A DNA stretch of 64,000 nucleotides from Janthinobacterium sp. ROICE36 (lineage in GTDB: Bacteria; Pseudomonadota; Gammaproteobacteria; Burkholderiales; Burkholderiaceae_D), in contig NZ_PEBS01000002.1 of NCBI RefSeq assembly GCF_002869965.1, positions 113,834 to 177,833 on the forward strand, given 5' to 3'. Of this stretch, positions 9,076 through 17,974 are shown piece after piece (the first letter of the stretch is position 1; every line of letters starts with the position of its first letter). The position numbers and the translations under genes were made by a program. Under the pieces are notes generated by a model. The model saw only the letters and a program-made list of their open reading frames with translations. It ran no database searches and was not told where the DNA came from.

Positions 9076-9743
9076 TAAATATCAAGATCCTCTTGCCTGC
9101 CCTGGTCATGACGGCGCTCGCCGCCTGCTCCAGCGGCCCGCCCGTGCCGGACTGGAAAATGAATGCGCAAAGTTCCGTCGAACGCTTTCAAGCGGCTTAT
9201 TTGAGCGGCAACGCCCTGGTCGAACAGACTGAATTCCGGCGCGCCCGCAGCCAGGTGGCAGGCACGGGCAAGCTCGAACTGGTGGCGCGCATCGAACTGC
9301 TGCGCTGCGCCGCGCGCGTGGCCAGCCTGGCCTTCGAGGACTGTGCCGGCTTTGAGGCCCTGCGCGCCGACGCCAGTGCCGCCGAGCGCGCGTATGCGGC
9401 CTGGCTGGCTGGCCAGGCCCAGCCGGCCGACATCGCCCTGTTGCCGGAAGCGCAGCGGGCGGCCGCCAGCGCCAGCTCGGACGCGGCCGCCGCCGGCGCC
9501 GTGGCGGCCATCAAGGACCCGCTGTCGCAGCTGGTGGCGGCCGGCGTGCTGCTGCGCGCCAGCCGCGCCACGCCGTCGCTGCTCGATACAGCCGTGGCGA
9601 CGGCATCGGACCAGGGCTGGCGCCGCCCGCTGCTGGCGTGGCTGGGCGTGCAACGCCTGCGCGCCGAACAGGCGGGCGACACGCAAGCGGCGCAACACAT
9701 CGCGCGGCGCATGGCGATCGTCGAGCAGCCGCTGGCGCCTTGA
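9072..9743 (+). CDS. Lipoprotein of the MCE transport operon
   Basis: A 223-residue lipoprotein. The lipobox L-A-A-C puts the lipidated cysteine at residue 19, after a short Lys/hydrophobic signal peptide. The ATG at 9072 overlaps the TGA of the MCE gene, so translation is coupled. The mature part is Ala-rich and almost entirely helical (for example a long Ala/Arg helix covering residues 60-110), with no domain I can name. By position it may be the outer-membrane or periplasmic partner of the MlaD/MlaE-like system, as accessory lipoproteins often occur in such operons. That role is inference. Confidence 0.7.
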   Translation: MINIKILLPALVMTALAACSSGPPVPDWKMNAQSSVERFQAAYLSGNALVEQTEFRRARSQVAGTGKLELVARIELLRCAARVASLAFEDCAGFEALRADASAAERAYAAWLAGQAQPADIALLPEAQRAAASASSDAAAAGAVAAIKDPLSQLVAAGVLLRASRATPSLLDTAVATASDQGWRRPLLAWLGVQRLRAEQAGDTQAAQHIARRMAIVEQPLAP

Positions 9744-9830
9744 GCGTGCCGATGACGGCCCAAACGACGCAGAATCAGGCATAATCGAGCCAGCATGATA
9801 TTCATGCCGTGCAGGCAGCGAGGTAAGACC

Positions 9831-11159
9831 ATGCAGTTTGAGGATTTCGACCTTTCCACTCCCGATGCCAGCCGGCATGCCGGGGCAGCGCCTGACGAGG
9901 ATGCGTCCGCCGGCACGGCCGTGCGCCTGCAATATCTGCTCGACAATACGCCCTCCATCATCTATTGCACCGTGCCCAGCGGCGACTTCAAGATGACCTT
10001 TGTCAGCAACAATGCCTTGAATGTGCTGGGCTACCCGCCCGAAGACATGGTGGCCGACCCCAATTTCTGGTTCGACCACATCCACCCCGACGATGCGCCC
10101 GGCATCTTTTCCAGCCTGGCGCAGATTTTCGTCGAAGGCGCGCGCGCCTATGAATACCGTTTCCGCGTGCACGACGGCAGCTACCTGTGGATGCACGACA
10201 GCCTGCGCCTGGTGCGCGACGAGCATGGCGTGCCGTTCGAGGTGATCGGCTCGCTGACGGACATTACCGAACGCAAGCGCATGGAAGCGATGCTGCAGGC
10301 GCGCGGCGAAGAGCAGCAACTACTGATCAGCAAGCTGCAGGAAGCGCACGACCAGTTGTTGCAATCGGAAAAAATGGCTTCCATCGGCCAGTTGGCGGCC
10401 GGCATCGCGCATGAAATCAATAACCCGATCGGCTTCGTCAACTCCAACATGAGTTCGCTGCAAGGCTATGTCGGCACCCTGTTCGGCGTGATCGCCCAGT
10501 ATGAAGCGGCGATGCAAGAGCCGCTCGACGGCCCGGCCCTGGCGGCGCGCGTGGCCCAGGTGCGTGCGCAGGCCGACCTGGCCTTCCTGCAGGACGACAT
10601 GGTGGACCTGGTGCGCGAATCGATGGATGGCTTGAAACGCGTGCGCGACATCGTGCAGGCGCTGAAGGATTTTTCCCACGTGGGCGAGACGGACTGGCAA
10701 GTGGCCAGCCTGCATGCGGGCCTGGACAGCACCCTGAACATCGTCGCCAACGAATTGAAATACAAGGCGCGCATCGAGAAACAGTATGGCGAACTGCCGC
10801 CGATACTGTGCCTGGCCTCGCAGTTGAACCAGGTCTTCATGAACCTGCTCGTCAACGCGGGCCATGCCATCAGCGGCGAAGGCGTGATCAGCATCCGCAC
10901 GGGCCGTGCAGACGGCTGGGTGTGGGTGGAAATCGGCGACACGGGCGCCGGCATCGCGCCCGAGCACTTGAACCGCATCTTCGAACCGTTCTTTACCACC
11001 AAGGCCGTGGGCAGCGGCACGGGCCTGGGCCTGTCGCTGTCGTACGGCATCGTCAACAAGCACGGCGGGCGCATCGAGGTGGCGTCCGAAGTGGGCCAGG
11101 GCACGCGCTTTACCGTGCACCTGCCCGTAGCACCGCCAGCGGCCCAGGCGGTGCCCTAG
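9831..11159 (+). CDS. PAS-domain sensor histidine kinase
   Basis: A 442-residue cytoplasmic kinase without membrane segments. A PAS/PAC domain covers residues about 35-150 (YLLDNTPSIIYC... to ...GSLTDITERKR), followed by a short coiled coil. The H-box with phospho-acceptor His194 is in GIAHEINNP, and the ATPase domain carries N, G1 and G2 boxes ([31 protein letters not shown]). The ATG at 9831 is preceded by GAGGTAAG, while the upstream in-frame ATG lacks this. It converges with the five-gene signalling operon 11170-16007, whose kinase has the same H-box class, so it may feed the same response regulators. Confidence 0.93.
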   Translation: MQFEDFDLSTPDASRHAGAAPDEDASAGTAVRLQYLLDNTPSIIYCTVPSGDFKMTFVSNNALNVLGYPPEDMVADPNFWFDHIHPDDAPGIFSSLAQIFVEGARAYEYRFRVHDGSYLWMHDSLRLVRDEHGVPFEVIGSLTDITERKRMEAMLQARGEEQQLLISKLQEAHDQLLQSEKMASIGQLAAGIAHEINNPIGFVNSNMSSLQGYVGTLFGVIAQYEAAMQEPLDGPALAARVAQVRAQADLAFLQDDMVDLVRESMDGLKRVRDIVQALKDFSHVGETDWQVASLHAGLDSTLNIVANELKYKARIEKQYGELPPILCLASQLNQVFMNLLVNAGHAISGEGVISIRTGRADGWVWVEIGDTGAGIAPEHLNRIFEPFFTTKAVGSGTGLGLSLSYGIVNKHGGRIEVASEVGQGTRFTVHLPVAPPAAQAVP

Positions 11160-11169
11160 CCTTCCCGCC

Positions 11170-12501
11170 CTAGCATTCCTTCAAGGGCGCGTACACGCGG
11201 ATGCTGAGGCGGCCGCCATTCTTGCCTTCGAAATCGAGCAGCTGGGCGATCACGCGGGCCGTCAGCACGTGTTCGGCCGCCAGCAGCATCAGGCCATCGC
11301 GGCTGATCAGGTCGCGCGACAGCACCATGCCCGGTTCCAGCTCGCCCGACAGCACGGTCAGGTCGCGCGCCGGCGGTTCCGTCTCCTCCATGATGCTGCG
11401 GAAAGCGGCCACCACGGCGGGGTCATAGCGCTTGCCGACGCTGTCGTAGATCAGGGTGCGGGCCTCTTCGGCGCGCAGGTTGCGCTGTACCATGGCACCG
11501 ATCTGCAAGCCGTCATAGTCCGACGCCAATGCCAGGATGCGCGCGCCCAGCGGAATGGCCAGGCCCACCATGGCATCGGGAAAGCCGCCACCGTCGAAAC
11601 GCTCCAGTTGCGAGCGCAGGATCACGGAGACGGCGCGCAGCTCGTCCAGCGCCATCAGCAACTGTTCCGCGCGCAGCGGATGCTTGCGGAACGCGGCCAG
11701 CTGCTCGCCCGTCCAGGCGCTGGCAGGCAATTCCAGCACATCGTCACTCAGGCTGAGCTTGCCGATATCCTTGAGCAGGGCCGCGATGAACACGTCGCGC
11801 GCCTCCTGCCCTTCCAGGCCCATCGCCTGGGCCAGCTTGCGCGCCAGGTCCGCCACCCGCCGCGCATGGCCGACCAGCTTGCCGCCGCGCATCTCGATCA
11901 GGTTGGAAAACACCTTGATGGTCGTCACGAACGTGGCCTTCAAGCGCTCATTGGCCGCCTGCACCTCGTCGTGCGACTGTTTCAGCTGCTGCGTGCGCGT
12001 GGCCACCTTTGCTTCCAGGCTGGCGTTAAGCGCCTGCAGTTGTACGTTCTGGCTGGCCGTCAGCGCTTCCAGACGCAGTTTTTCCTGTTCCAGCGCGCGC
12101 CGTTCCAGCGCATGGCGCACCACCAGCACGATATCGTTCTCATCCCAGGGCTTGGTTACGTAGCGGTAAATCTCGCCCTGGTTGATGGCGTCGAGGATGG
12201 ACTGGATGTCGGCATAGCCCGTCAGCAGCAAGCGTATGGTGCCGGGCCAGCGCTGGCGCACCTGGGCCAGGAACTGCGCGCCATCCATGTGCGGCATGCG
12301 CATGTCGGAGATGACCAGGTCCACCGTCTCGCTCTCAAGCAGGGTCAGGCCCGCCGCGCCGCCGTCGGCCGTCAGCACGCGATAGCCGTGCGGGCGGAAC
12401 AAACGCCGCAGCGACGACAGGATATTCGGTTCGTCGTCGACGCACAGGATGGTCGGCGGCACGGCCGCGGTGCTGGTGCTCATGTTGTCCTGTTCAGTCA
12501 T
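11170..12501 (-). CDS. Response regulator with degenerate HD-GYP output domain
   Basis: A 443-residue protein. A receiver domain covers about 15-130, with the acidic pocket VDDEP and phospho-acceptor Asp66. A coiled coil follows at about 130-190, then an HD-GYP-like domain (about 192-345) and a C-terminal small domain (ELEPGMVLSRDL...). True HD-GYP enzymes hydrolyse c-di-GMP using a bimetal site. Here His212 and His274 remain, but the HD pair is Lys244-Asp245 (LLKDIGK), the HHE stretch is SQLE (297-300), and GYP is GFP. Catalysis is therefore doubtful. The ATG overlaps the TGA of the upstream kinase (ATGA), which suggests a translationally coupled cognate pair. Confidence 0.9.
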   Translation of the reverse strand: MTEQDNMSTSTAAVPPTILCVDDEPNILSSLRRLFRPHGYRVLTADGGAAGLTLLESETVDLVISDMRMPHMDGAQFLAQVRQRWPGTIRLLLTGYADIQSILDAINQGEIYRYVTKPWDENDIVLVVRHALERRALEQEKLRLEALTASQNVQLQALNASLEAKVATRTQQLKQSHDEVQAANERLKATFVTTIKVFSNLIEMRGGKLVGHARRVADLARKLAQAMGLEGQEARDVFIAALLKDIGKLSLSDDVLELPASAWTGEQLAAFRKHPLRAEQLLMALDELRAVSVILRSQLERFDGGGFPDAMVGLAIPLGARILALASDYDGLQIGAMVQRNLRAEEARTLIYDSVGKRYDPAVVAAFRSIMEETEPPARDLTVLSGELEPGMVLSRDLISRDGLMLLAAEHVLTARVIAQLLDFEGKNGGRLSIRVYAPLKEC

Positions 12502-13979
12502 GGTGCCACGGCCTGCGCCTGACACACGGGCAAGGTAATGCGGAAGGTGGTGCCGCGGCGGATGACGCTGCGCACGTCGATGCGGCCATGGTGTTTCTGC
12601 ACCGTGGTGTAGGCCAGCGACAGGCCCAGCCCCGTGCCCTTGCCGACGGCCTTGGTGGTAAAGAAGGGGTCGAAGATGCGCGACAGGTGTTCGGGCGCGA
12701 TGCCGCCGCCCGTGTCCTCGACCTCGATCCACACTTCCGTCGCATTGTCGCTGCCCGTGCGCAGGGTGATGCGACCGCGCGCCTCGCCCATGGCGTGGGC
12801 CGCATTGACGACCAGGTTCATGATCACCTGGTTCAGCTCGGAAGGCTGGCATTCGATGTCGGGAATGTCGCCATACTCGCGCACCACGTCGGCCTTGTAC
12901 TTGACCTCGTTATTCACGATATTGAGCGTGGTATCGATGCCCTGGCGCAGGTCGGCCCAGACCCACTCCTGGTGCGCATCCGTGCGCGAAAAATCCTTCA
13001 GGTCCTGCACGATGCGGCGCACGCGTGAAATACCCTCCTTCGACTCGCCCATCAGCAGCGGGATGTCGGTGCGCAGGAAATCCAGGTCGATCTGTTCGCG
13101 CAACGCGCGCAGGCGCGCCGCCACCGCCGGGTCGGCGACGGCCGGCTCGGCTTCCTCGTAGGCGTCGAGCATGCTGAACAGGTCGTCCAGATAGCCTTCC
13201 AGGGTGCCGACATTCGAAAATACATAGCCGATGGGATTGTTGATCTCGTGTGCCACGCCGGCGGCCAGCTGGCCGATCGAGGCCAGCTTTTCCGACTGCA
13301 GCAGCTTTTGCTGGGCCAGCGACAGCTTGCTGTTCAATTCCGTCAGGGCCAGGTTACGCTCGCGCAACGCCATATCGGCGATCTGGCGCTGGCGGATATC
13401 GTCGGCCAGGCGCTCGTTCATGTCGGCCAGCTGGGCCGTGCGCTTGGCCACCAGGTGTTCCAGGTTGTCGTGCGCCTTGCGCAGCGCCAATTCCGCAAGG
13501 CGCCGCTCGCTCACGTCGCGCAGGGTTTCGATGGCGCCCACCAGGCGCCCTTGCCGGTCGCGCAGGGGCGCCGCCGTGAAGTGCAGCCAGTGGCCGGTGG
13601 GGCCGATATCGGCAAAGAAATCCTCGGCCTCGAAAGCGCCAGGGATCACGGGAGAGCGCTTCAGCTTGCCAAGATAGAGGTCATTTTCGCCGAGCGAGAT
13701 ATCGTCGGCCACCAGCAAATCGGCCAGGCAAGCGCGCGGCTGCGGATAGAACGCCTTCCAGTGGTCGCGCGTGCCGACCATCTCGGCGGCCGTAAAGCCC
13801 AGCAGCTGTTCGCAAGCGCTGTTCCAGTGCGTCACCACATGGTCCGTGTTGATGGCGAAAGTGGCCACGGGATGGCCATCGAAGAATGCCGATAGCGCGA
13901 TGGAATCGGTCTGGCGGCGTTCCGGCGTGGCGGGCAGCGCCTGCCCTGCGTCTGTTTCCATGGCCTCTATCCTGTTCAT
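12498..13979 (-). CDS. PAS-domain sensor histidine kinase of the coupled operon
   Basis: A 493-residue soluble kinase. A PAS domain covers about 28-160 ([18 protein letters not shown], closing with [10 protein letters not shown]), followed by a long coiled coil (160-230). The H-box has His244 in GVAHEINNP, and a C-terminal ATPase domain shows [19 protein letters not shown] and [11 protein letters not shown]. Both ends overlap neighbouring genes by 4 bases (ATGA): the HDOD gene upstream and the response regulator downstream. This indicates one mRNA and probably a stoichiometric complex. The kinase class is the same as that of the convergent kinase at 9831. Confidence 0.93.
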   Translation of the reverse strand: MNRIEAMETDAGQALPATPERRQTDSIALSAFFDGHPVATFAINTDHVVTHWNSACEQLLGFTAAEMVGTRDHWKAFYPQPRACLADLLVADDISLGENDLYLGKLKRSPVIPGAFEAEDFFADIGPTGHWLHFTAAPLRDRQGRLVGAIETLRDVSERRLAELALRKAHDNLEHLVAKRTAQLADMNERLADDIRQRQIADMALRERNLALTELNSKLSLAQQKLLQSEKLASIGQLAAGVAHEINNPIGYVFSNVGTLEGYLDDLFSMLDAYEEAEPAVADPAVAARLRALREQIDLDFLRTDIPLLMGESKEGISRVRRIVQDLKDFSRTDAHQEWVWADLRQGIDTTLNIVNNEVKYKADVVREYGDIPDIECQPSELNQVIMNLVVNAAHAMGEARGRITLRTGSDNATEVWIEVEDTGGGIAPEHLSRIFDPFFTTKAVGKGTGLGLSLAYTTVQKHHGRIDVRSVIRRGTTFRITLPVCQAQAVAP

Positions 13980-14815
13980 GCCAGCATGATGCGCGACATT
14001 TCATCGAAGGTGTGTTCCGTTTGCCGCAGCAGCGCCAACCAGGCTTGCTCGTCCAGGGCAAGGCTGCGCCAGACTGCGGGCGACAGGGGCGGCACCAGCG
14101 CATTGTCGATACCGGCCAGGTCCAGCGCCAGGGCGACGGCGTTGGCCATATGCACGGCCAGCGGCAAGCTGCCCGCCTCCAGCCGGTCGATGGCGTGGTG
14201 GTCGGCCACCGCCTGCTGTATCGCCTCGGGAAACTTCCAGTAAGCGGCCAGGGCACTGCCCACTTGCGCGTGATCAATGCCGATCACGGCCAGTTCCGCG
14301 TCGGCCATCTGACAGTCATGCGCCTGGCGGTAGTTGCGCACGAGCGCGTGCTCGGCCGGGAAGCGCGTCACCAGCACCAGCGTGCCCAGGTCGTGCAGCA
14401 GGCCGGCCGTGAAGGCGGTCTCGGGATTGATGCGCAAATGCGGCGCCAGCAGGCGCGCGGCGATGGCCGTGGCCAGCGAATGGCGCCAGAAGGCCTGGAA
14501 ATCGAAGCCGCCGTTCACCGGCGCGAAGCTGCCCGTCAGCGCGCAGGCCGTGACGACGGTGCGGATGCTGTGAAAGCCCAGCACGGAAACGGCTTGCGGA
14601 ATGCTGGTGACCTTCGATTGCATGCCGTAGAACGAGGAATTGGCGATGCGCAAGGTCTTCGCCGCCAAAGCCTGGTCCAGCTCGATCTTTTGCGCCAGCA
14701 CATGCACGTCCGTATCGTCCTGGTCCATGCTCGACAGCAGCTCCAGCACCACCACCGGCAGCGACGGCAATTCCTGTATCTGGCGGATGATATGTTCAAA
14801 ACTGAGCCGTGTCAT
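13976..14815 (-). CDS. HDOD-domain protein
   Basis: A 279-residue HDOD protein, a family that resembles HD phosphohydrolases but usually lacks the catalytic ligands and acts in signalling. Characteristic stretches are IQELPSLPVVVLELLS at the N-terminus, the KTLRIANSSFYGM helix (about 63-75), VSVLGFHSIRTVV, and AFTAGLLHDLGTLVL, where HD is present. A second pair, IDHAQVGSALAAYWKFPEAI, matches the family's GxDHxxVGAxLAxxWxLP motif. It sits in the middle of the five-gene ATGA-coupled operon between a small accessory-domain gene and a histidine kinase. Its partner and output are unknown. Confidence 0.92.
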   Translation of the reverse strand: MTRLSFEHIIRQIQELPSLPVVVLELLSSMDQDDTDVHVLAQKIELDQALAAKTLRIANSSFYGMQSKVTSIPQAVSVLGFHSIRTVVTACALTGSFAPVNGGFDFQAFWRHSLATAIAARLLAPHLRINPETAFTAGLLHDLGTLVLVTRFPAEHALVRNYRQAHDCQMADAELAVIGIDHAQVGSALAAYWKFPEAIQQAVADHHAIDRLEAGSLPLAVHMANAVALALDLAGIDNALVPPLSPAVWRSLALDEQAWLALLRQTEHTFDEMSRIMLA

Positions 14816-15156
14816 GCCCCGCTCCCTTGCCGGTAGCGCTGCAACAGCGACAGCAATTGCGCCCCTGCGGAGTCGGGCGGCGTGGTGCGGAACAGCACGG
14901 CCAGCCGTTCCAGGCGGCGTACCCGTTCCTGCTCGGCATGCGCTTGCGCAGCCGGGTCAGGCACTGCATCCATGACGATGTGGCAGCGTTCCACATTGCG
15001 CCGGCGCAAGGCCGTCAGGCTGGCCGCCGTCAGGGTGGCGCCCCGGGCCAGCAGCACGGCGCCGCTGGCGTCGCTCAGCGCCTGCGCCAGCACCATGCCT
15101 TCCTGCGCCTGTTCCATGGAAATCTCGCCTCCGCTTTCACTCATGCTTTCAATCAT
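14812..15156 (-). CDS. Small free-standing HD-GYP-accessory-like domain protein
   Basis: A 114-residue protein. Residues about 15-60 (QAQEGMVLAQALSD..., LLARGATLTAASLTAL) resemble the small domain attached to many HD-GYP proteins, with the consensus LxPGMVLAxDVxxxxGxLLLxxGxxLTxxxI. The same kind of segment ends the response regulator at 11170-12501. The rest is a charged helix (HAEQERVRRLERLAVLF). It overlaps both neighbours by 4 bases (ATGA). Its function is unknown, and a scaffold or regulatory role within the operon is inference. Confidence 0.75.
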   Translation of the reverse strand: MIESMSESGGEISMEQAQEGMVLAQALSDASGAVLLARGATLTAASLTALRRRNVERCHIVMDAVPDPAAQAHAEQERVRRLERLAVLFRTTPPDSAGAQLLSLLQRYRQGSGA

Positions 15157-16007
15157 GTCCCCGCTCCATGACGACTCAGGGTGACCAGGCTGCCGCGCGA
15201 GCGCGAATGCAAGCCCATGGGATGGACCGCCACGGCATACGGCTGGCCGTCGATGGCGGCCAGGCGGTGCACGCCCTGCCCGTCGAACAGCTGCGGCAGC
15301 ACCAGCGCGGCCTCGTTGCCCAGCAAGGCAGCGCCACGCTCGAACAGATTTTCCGCCGCCGCGTTGATGAAGGCGATCATGCCATCCTCGTCGAGCCCGA
15401 TCACGGGCAAAGGTAAAAATTGCAGCAATTCGCGCGCGATGCCCAAGCTGACCTCGTCGCGGCTGATCTGGTGCTGCTGCTGGCGTAGCAGCGCCTGCAT
15501 GGCCGCATTCGCGGCCGCCAGCGCCTGGTTGGCATCGCGCAGCTGGGCATTCAGGCGCACATTGTCGTCGTCGATGCCCTTCAGACGAAAGGCTTCGGCG
15601 ATATGTTCGCGCAGTTGATGGTCTTCCCAGGGCTTGGTGAGGAATTTGAAGATGGCACCCTCGTTGACGGCATCCGTGACGGCCTGCAACTCGGTATAGC
15701 CCGACAGCATGATGCGTATGGTCTGCGGATACAGCAGCTTGGCCTTGCGCAGGAAGTCGGCGCCCAGCATGCCGGGCATGCGCTGGTCCGAAACGATCAC
15801 GTCGACCGCATGGCTGGCCAGCACATCCAGCCCTTCCTGGCCGCTGTTGGCAGTGAGTATATGGTAGCCATCGCGCCGCAGCAGGCGCTTGAGGGAAGCG
15901 AGAATATTCGGCTCGTCATCGACCAGCAGCAAGGTGCGCTGCTGCACCGCAGGCTGCCGCACGGCATCCGCAGTCCCTGGCATACCATGCTCGTCGTGCA
16001 CATCCAT
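15153..16007 (-). CDS. Response regulator with receiver and PAS domains (first gene of the coupled operon)
   Basis: A 284-residue protein. The receiver domain covers residues 24-140, with the acidic pocket VDDEP and phospho-acceptor Asp74; the FLTKPW motif resembles RpfG-type receivers. A coiled coil (about 150-185) leads into a PAS domain (about 190-275, VIGLDEDGMIAFINAAAENLF). There is no DNA-binding or enzymatic output domain, so it likely passes the signal by protein contact. The ATG at 16007 has GAGGA 8 bases upstream. The gene leads the run of five translationally coupled genes, and the promoter should lie in 16008-16137. Confidence 0.9.
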   Translation of the reverse strand: MDVHDEHGMPGTADAVRQPAVQQRTLLLVDDEPNILASLKRLLRRDGYHILTANSGQEGLDVLASHAVDVIVSDQRMPGMLGADFLRKAKLLYPQTIRIMLSGYTELQAVTDAVNEGAIFKFLTKPWEDHQLREHIAEAFRLKGIDDDNVRLNAQLRDANQALAAANAAMQALLRQQQHQISRDEVSLGIARELLQFLPLPVIGLDEDGMIAFINAAAENLFERGAALLGNEAALVLPQLFDGQGVHRLAAIDGQPYAVAVHPMGLHSRSRGSLVTLSRHGAGT

Positions 16008-16137
16008 CGGACCATCCTCTCATCGCCACTGCGATATGGGAGCTTGCCTGGAGCGGGAATCTGCCGCGCGGCACAATCTTGCGCGGCAGCCAGCTTGCGC
16101 TGATGAAATTATACGACTAAATGTTCCTGCATGGCAC

Positions 16138-16602
16138 TTATCCGCGCTGTGCCGGACAAGGCGTGTCGCGGTAAAACACAAAGCCGCCCAGACCGATGGC
16201 TTGCGTATCGGCCTTCACGGCGTACACCAGCGTGTTCCTGGCCGCCTCGACCCTCAGCAGATTCTTGTGCAACACCGTTTGCGCGTGCGCCAGTTCCAAC
16301 GATGGCGTCGGCGCCAGTACCAGGCGCAGTTCGGACGTAGCGGCATCATACGTCCAGCGGCCCGGGTTGAAAAAAGCGAAGCCGCCGTCGAAACGCAGGC
16401 TGCCATCCTTGAACTGGGTCAGGCAAATGCCGGGAAATTCGCTGGGCGGGTTATACCAGGTGGCGGCCACGGCCGCATCGGCCGGCGCTTTGCCCGGCAT
16501 CTGCATGCCGCTCGCGTCATGCTTCCCGCCCATGCCGGCGCAGCCGGCCAGCGCCAGCGCGCAAGCCAGTGCGCCCGCGCGTTTGATGAATCTCATGTGC
16601 AT
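16138..16602 (-). CDS. Lipoprotein of unknown function
   Basis: A 154-residue lipoprotein. The signal peptide MHMRFIKRAGALACALALAG ends in lipobox L-A-G-C. The start at 16602 follows a purine-rich AAGGGGGCGGGA. The mature part has a compact beta-rich region (about 45-154) with two cysteines, CLTQF and DTPCP, and reads GRWTYDAATSELRLVLAP..., compatible with a small beta-barrel such as the lipocalin/META/inhibitor folds. I do not recognise the family. It lies alone between the signalling operon and rhlE, all on the same strand, with an 80-130 base gap on each side. Confidence 0.75.
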   Translation of the reverse strand: MHMRFIKRAGALACALALAGCAGMGGKHDASGMQMPGKAPADAAVAATWYNPPSEFPGICLTQFKDGSLRFDGGFAFFNPGRWTYDAATSELRLVLAPTPSLELAHAQTVLHKNLLRVEAARNTLVYAVKADTQAIGLGGFVFYRDTPCPAQRG

Positions 16603-16683
16603 TCCCGCCCCCTTGCTTTGTAGAAACACAATCTTAGTCCGGGATGGCTGGCTGTTCAAGCGGCCAGCGCACATAAGGGGGAT

Positions 16684-17946
16684 TTAATTTCCCTCGGCAG
16701 CTTTTGGCGCCAGGGCAGCCGCCTCGCGCAATTTATCCTTCTTGCTCTTGCGCGCGCCCTTCACGCCGCCGTTGACAGTATCGGTGACGGGATTCACGGG
16801 CGCGGACAATTCCGTCGGTTCGAAACCGGCCACCACTTCGCGCACGATGCGCAAATCGTTGCGGTTTTCGATCAGGCGGAAATGCGCTTCCGTATCGGCC
16901 GTCACAAAACTGATGGCCGTGCCACTTTCGCCGGCGCGGCCCGTGCGGCCGATGCGGTGCGTGTAGTCGACGGCCGAGCGGGGCAAGTCATAGTTGACAA
17001 CGGCCGGCAAGCCGGCAATGTCGATGCCGCGCGCGGCCACGTCGGTGGCCACCAGCACCTGCAAACGCCCCGCCTTGAAATCGGCCAGCAGCTGGCTGCG
17101 CGTGCCCTGGCTGAATTCGCCGTGGAAGGCACCCACGTGCAGGCCCGCGCGCTGCAACTTGTCGGCCACGTGTTCGGCCGCGTACTTGGTGGCGACAAAC
17201 ACCAGCACCCTGTCCCACTGCTGCTGCAGGATCAGGTAGCGCAGCAGCTGCGTGCGGCGCGGCACGTCGACCGTGATGGCGCGCTGCACGATGTCGGGCT
17301 GGTCCTGCGGTTCGGACGCCACCTCGATGCGCACGGGTTCCTTGAGCAGGCTGTCGGCCAGCGCCTGCACGCTATCGGGGAAGGTGGCGGAAAAGAACAG
17401 GTTTTGCCGCTGCTTGGGCAGCAGCGCAAGGATGGCGTTGACTTCCTCGCTAAAGCCCATGTCGAGCAGGCGGTCGGCTTCGTCGAGCACGCACAGCGAC
17501 ACGCCGCCCAGTTTCACGGCATTTTGCCGCACCAGGTCCAGCAATCGGCCCGGCGTGGCGACGACGATATCGGCGCCGCCGCGCAAGTCCATCATCTGCG
17601 GATTGATCGAGACGCCGCCAAACAGCACGGAAATCTTCAATTTGACGGGCAGCGGCTTGGCCAGCGCGTGCACCGTCTGCCCCACCTGCGCCGCCAGCTC
17701 GCGCGTGGGCACGAGGATCAGCGCGCGCACCTGGCGCGGGCCGGAAGCGGGCGCCATCAGCGCCTGCAACAGCGGCAGCGCGTAGGCGGCCGTCTTGCCG
17801 GAACCCGTCTGGGCCGCGCCCAGCACGTCGCTGCCGCGCAGGATGGCGGGAATGGCGGCAGCCTGGATGGCCGTCGGCGCGGCATAGCCGGCCTTGTCAA
17901 CGGCGCGGACCAGGGCGGGAATCAGACCCAGTGAGGAAAATGGCAT
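16684..17946 (-). CDS. rhlE: DEAD-box ATP-dependent RNA helicase, RhlE type
   Basis: A 420-residue helicase core. The motifs in order are the Q-motif PTAIQ (24-28), Walker A AQTGSGKT (45-52), PTRELA (80-85), TPGR (131-134), DEAD (155-158), SAT, the ARGID stretch and HRIGRTGR. A short Lys-rich tail (KGARKSKKDKLREAAAL) probably adds RNA affinity. RhlE helicases remodel rRNA precursors and RNA-degradosome substrates in the cytoplasm. Among DEAD proteins, the N-terminus FSSLGLIPALVRAVDKAGY and the short tail fit RhlE better than SrmB or DeaD. It appears monocistronic. Confidence 0.92.
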   Translation of the reverse strand: MPFSSLGLIPALVRAVDKAGYAAPTAIQAAAIPAILRGSDVLGAAQTGSGKTAAYALPLLQALMAPASGPRQVRALILVPTRELAAQVGQTVHALAKPLPVKLKISVLFGGVSINPQMMDLRGGADIVVATPGRLLDLVRQNAVKLGGVSLCVLDEADRLLDMGFSEEVNAILALLPKQRQNLFFSATFPDSVQALADSLLKEPVRIEVASEPQDQPDIVQRAITVDVPRRTQLLRYLILQQQWDRVLVFVATKYAAEHVADKLQRAGLHVGAFHGEFSQGTRSQLLADFKAGRLQVLVATDVAARGIDIAGLPAVVNYDLPRSAVDYTHRIGRTGRAGESGTAISFVTADTEAHFRLIENRNDLRIVREVVAGFEPTELSAPVNPVTDTVNGGVKGARKSKKDKLREAAALAPKAAEGN

Positions 17947-17974
17947 AGCGGGCCTTCTTATATTCGTAAAGTGA

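Noticed and set aside
8466..10319. Leftward 617-codon open frame
   Set aside because: Antisense to the MCE operon and PAS kinase, which have clear domains and start signals.
11170..12852. Longer 560-codon version of the degenerate HD-GYP regulator
   Set aside because: The extra N-terminal 117 codons overlap the kinase gene in another frame. The ATG at 12501 in the ATGA overlap begins exactly before the receiver domain.
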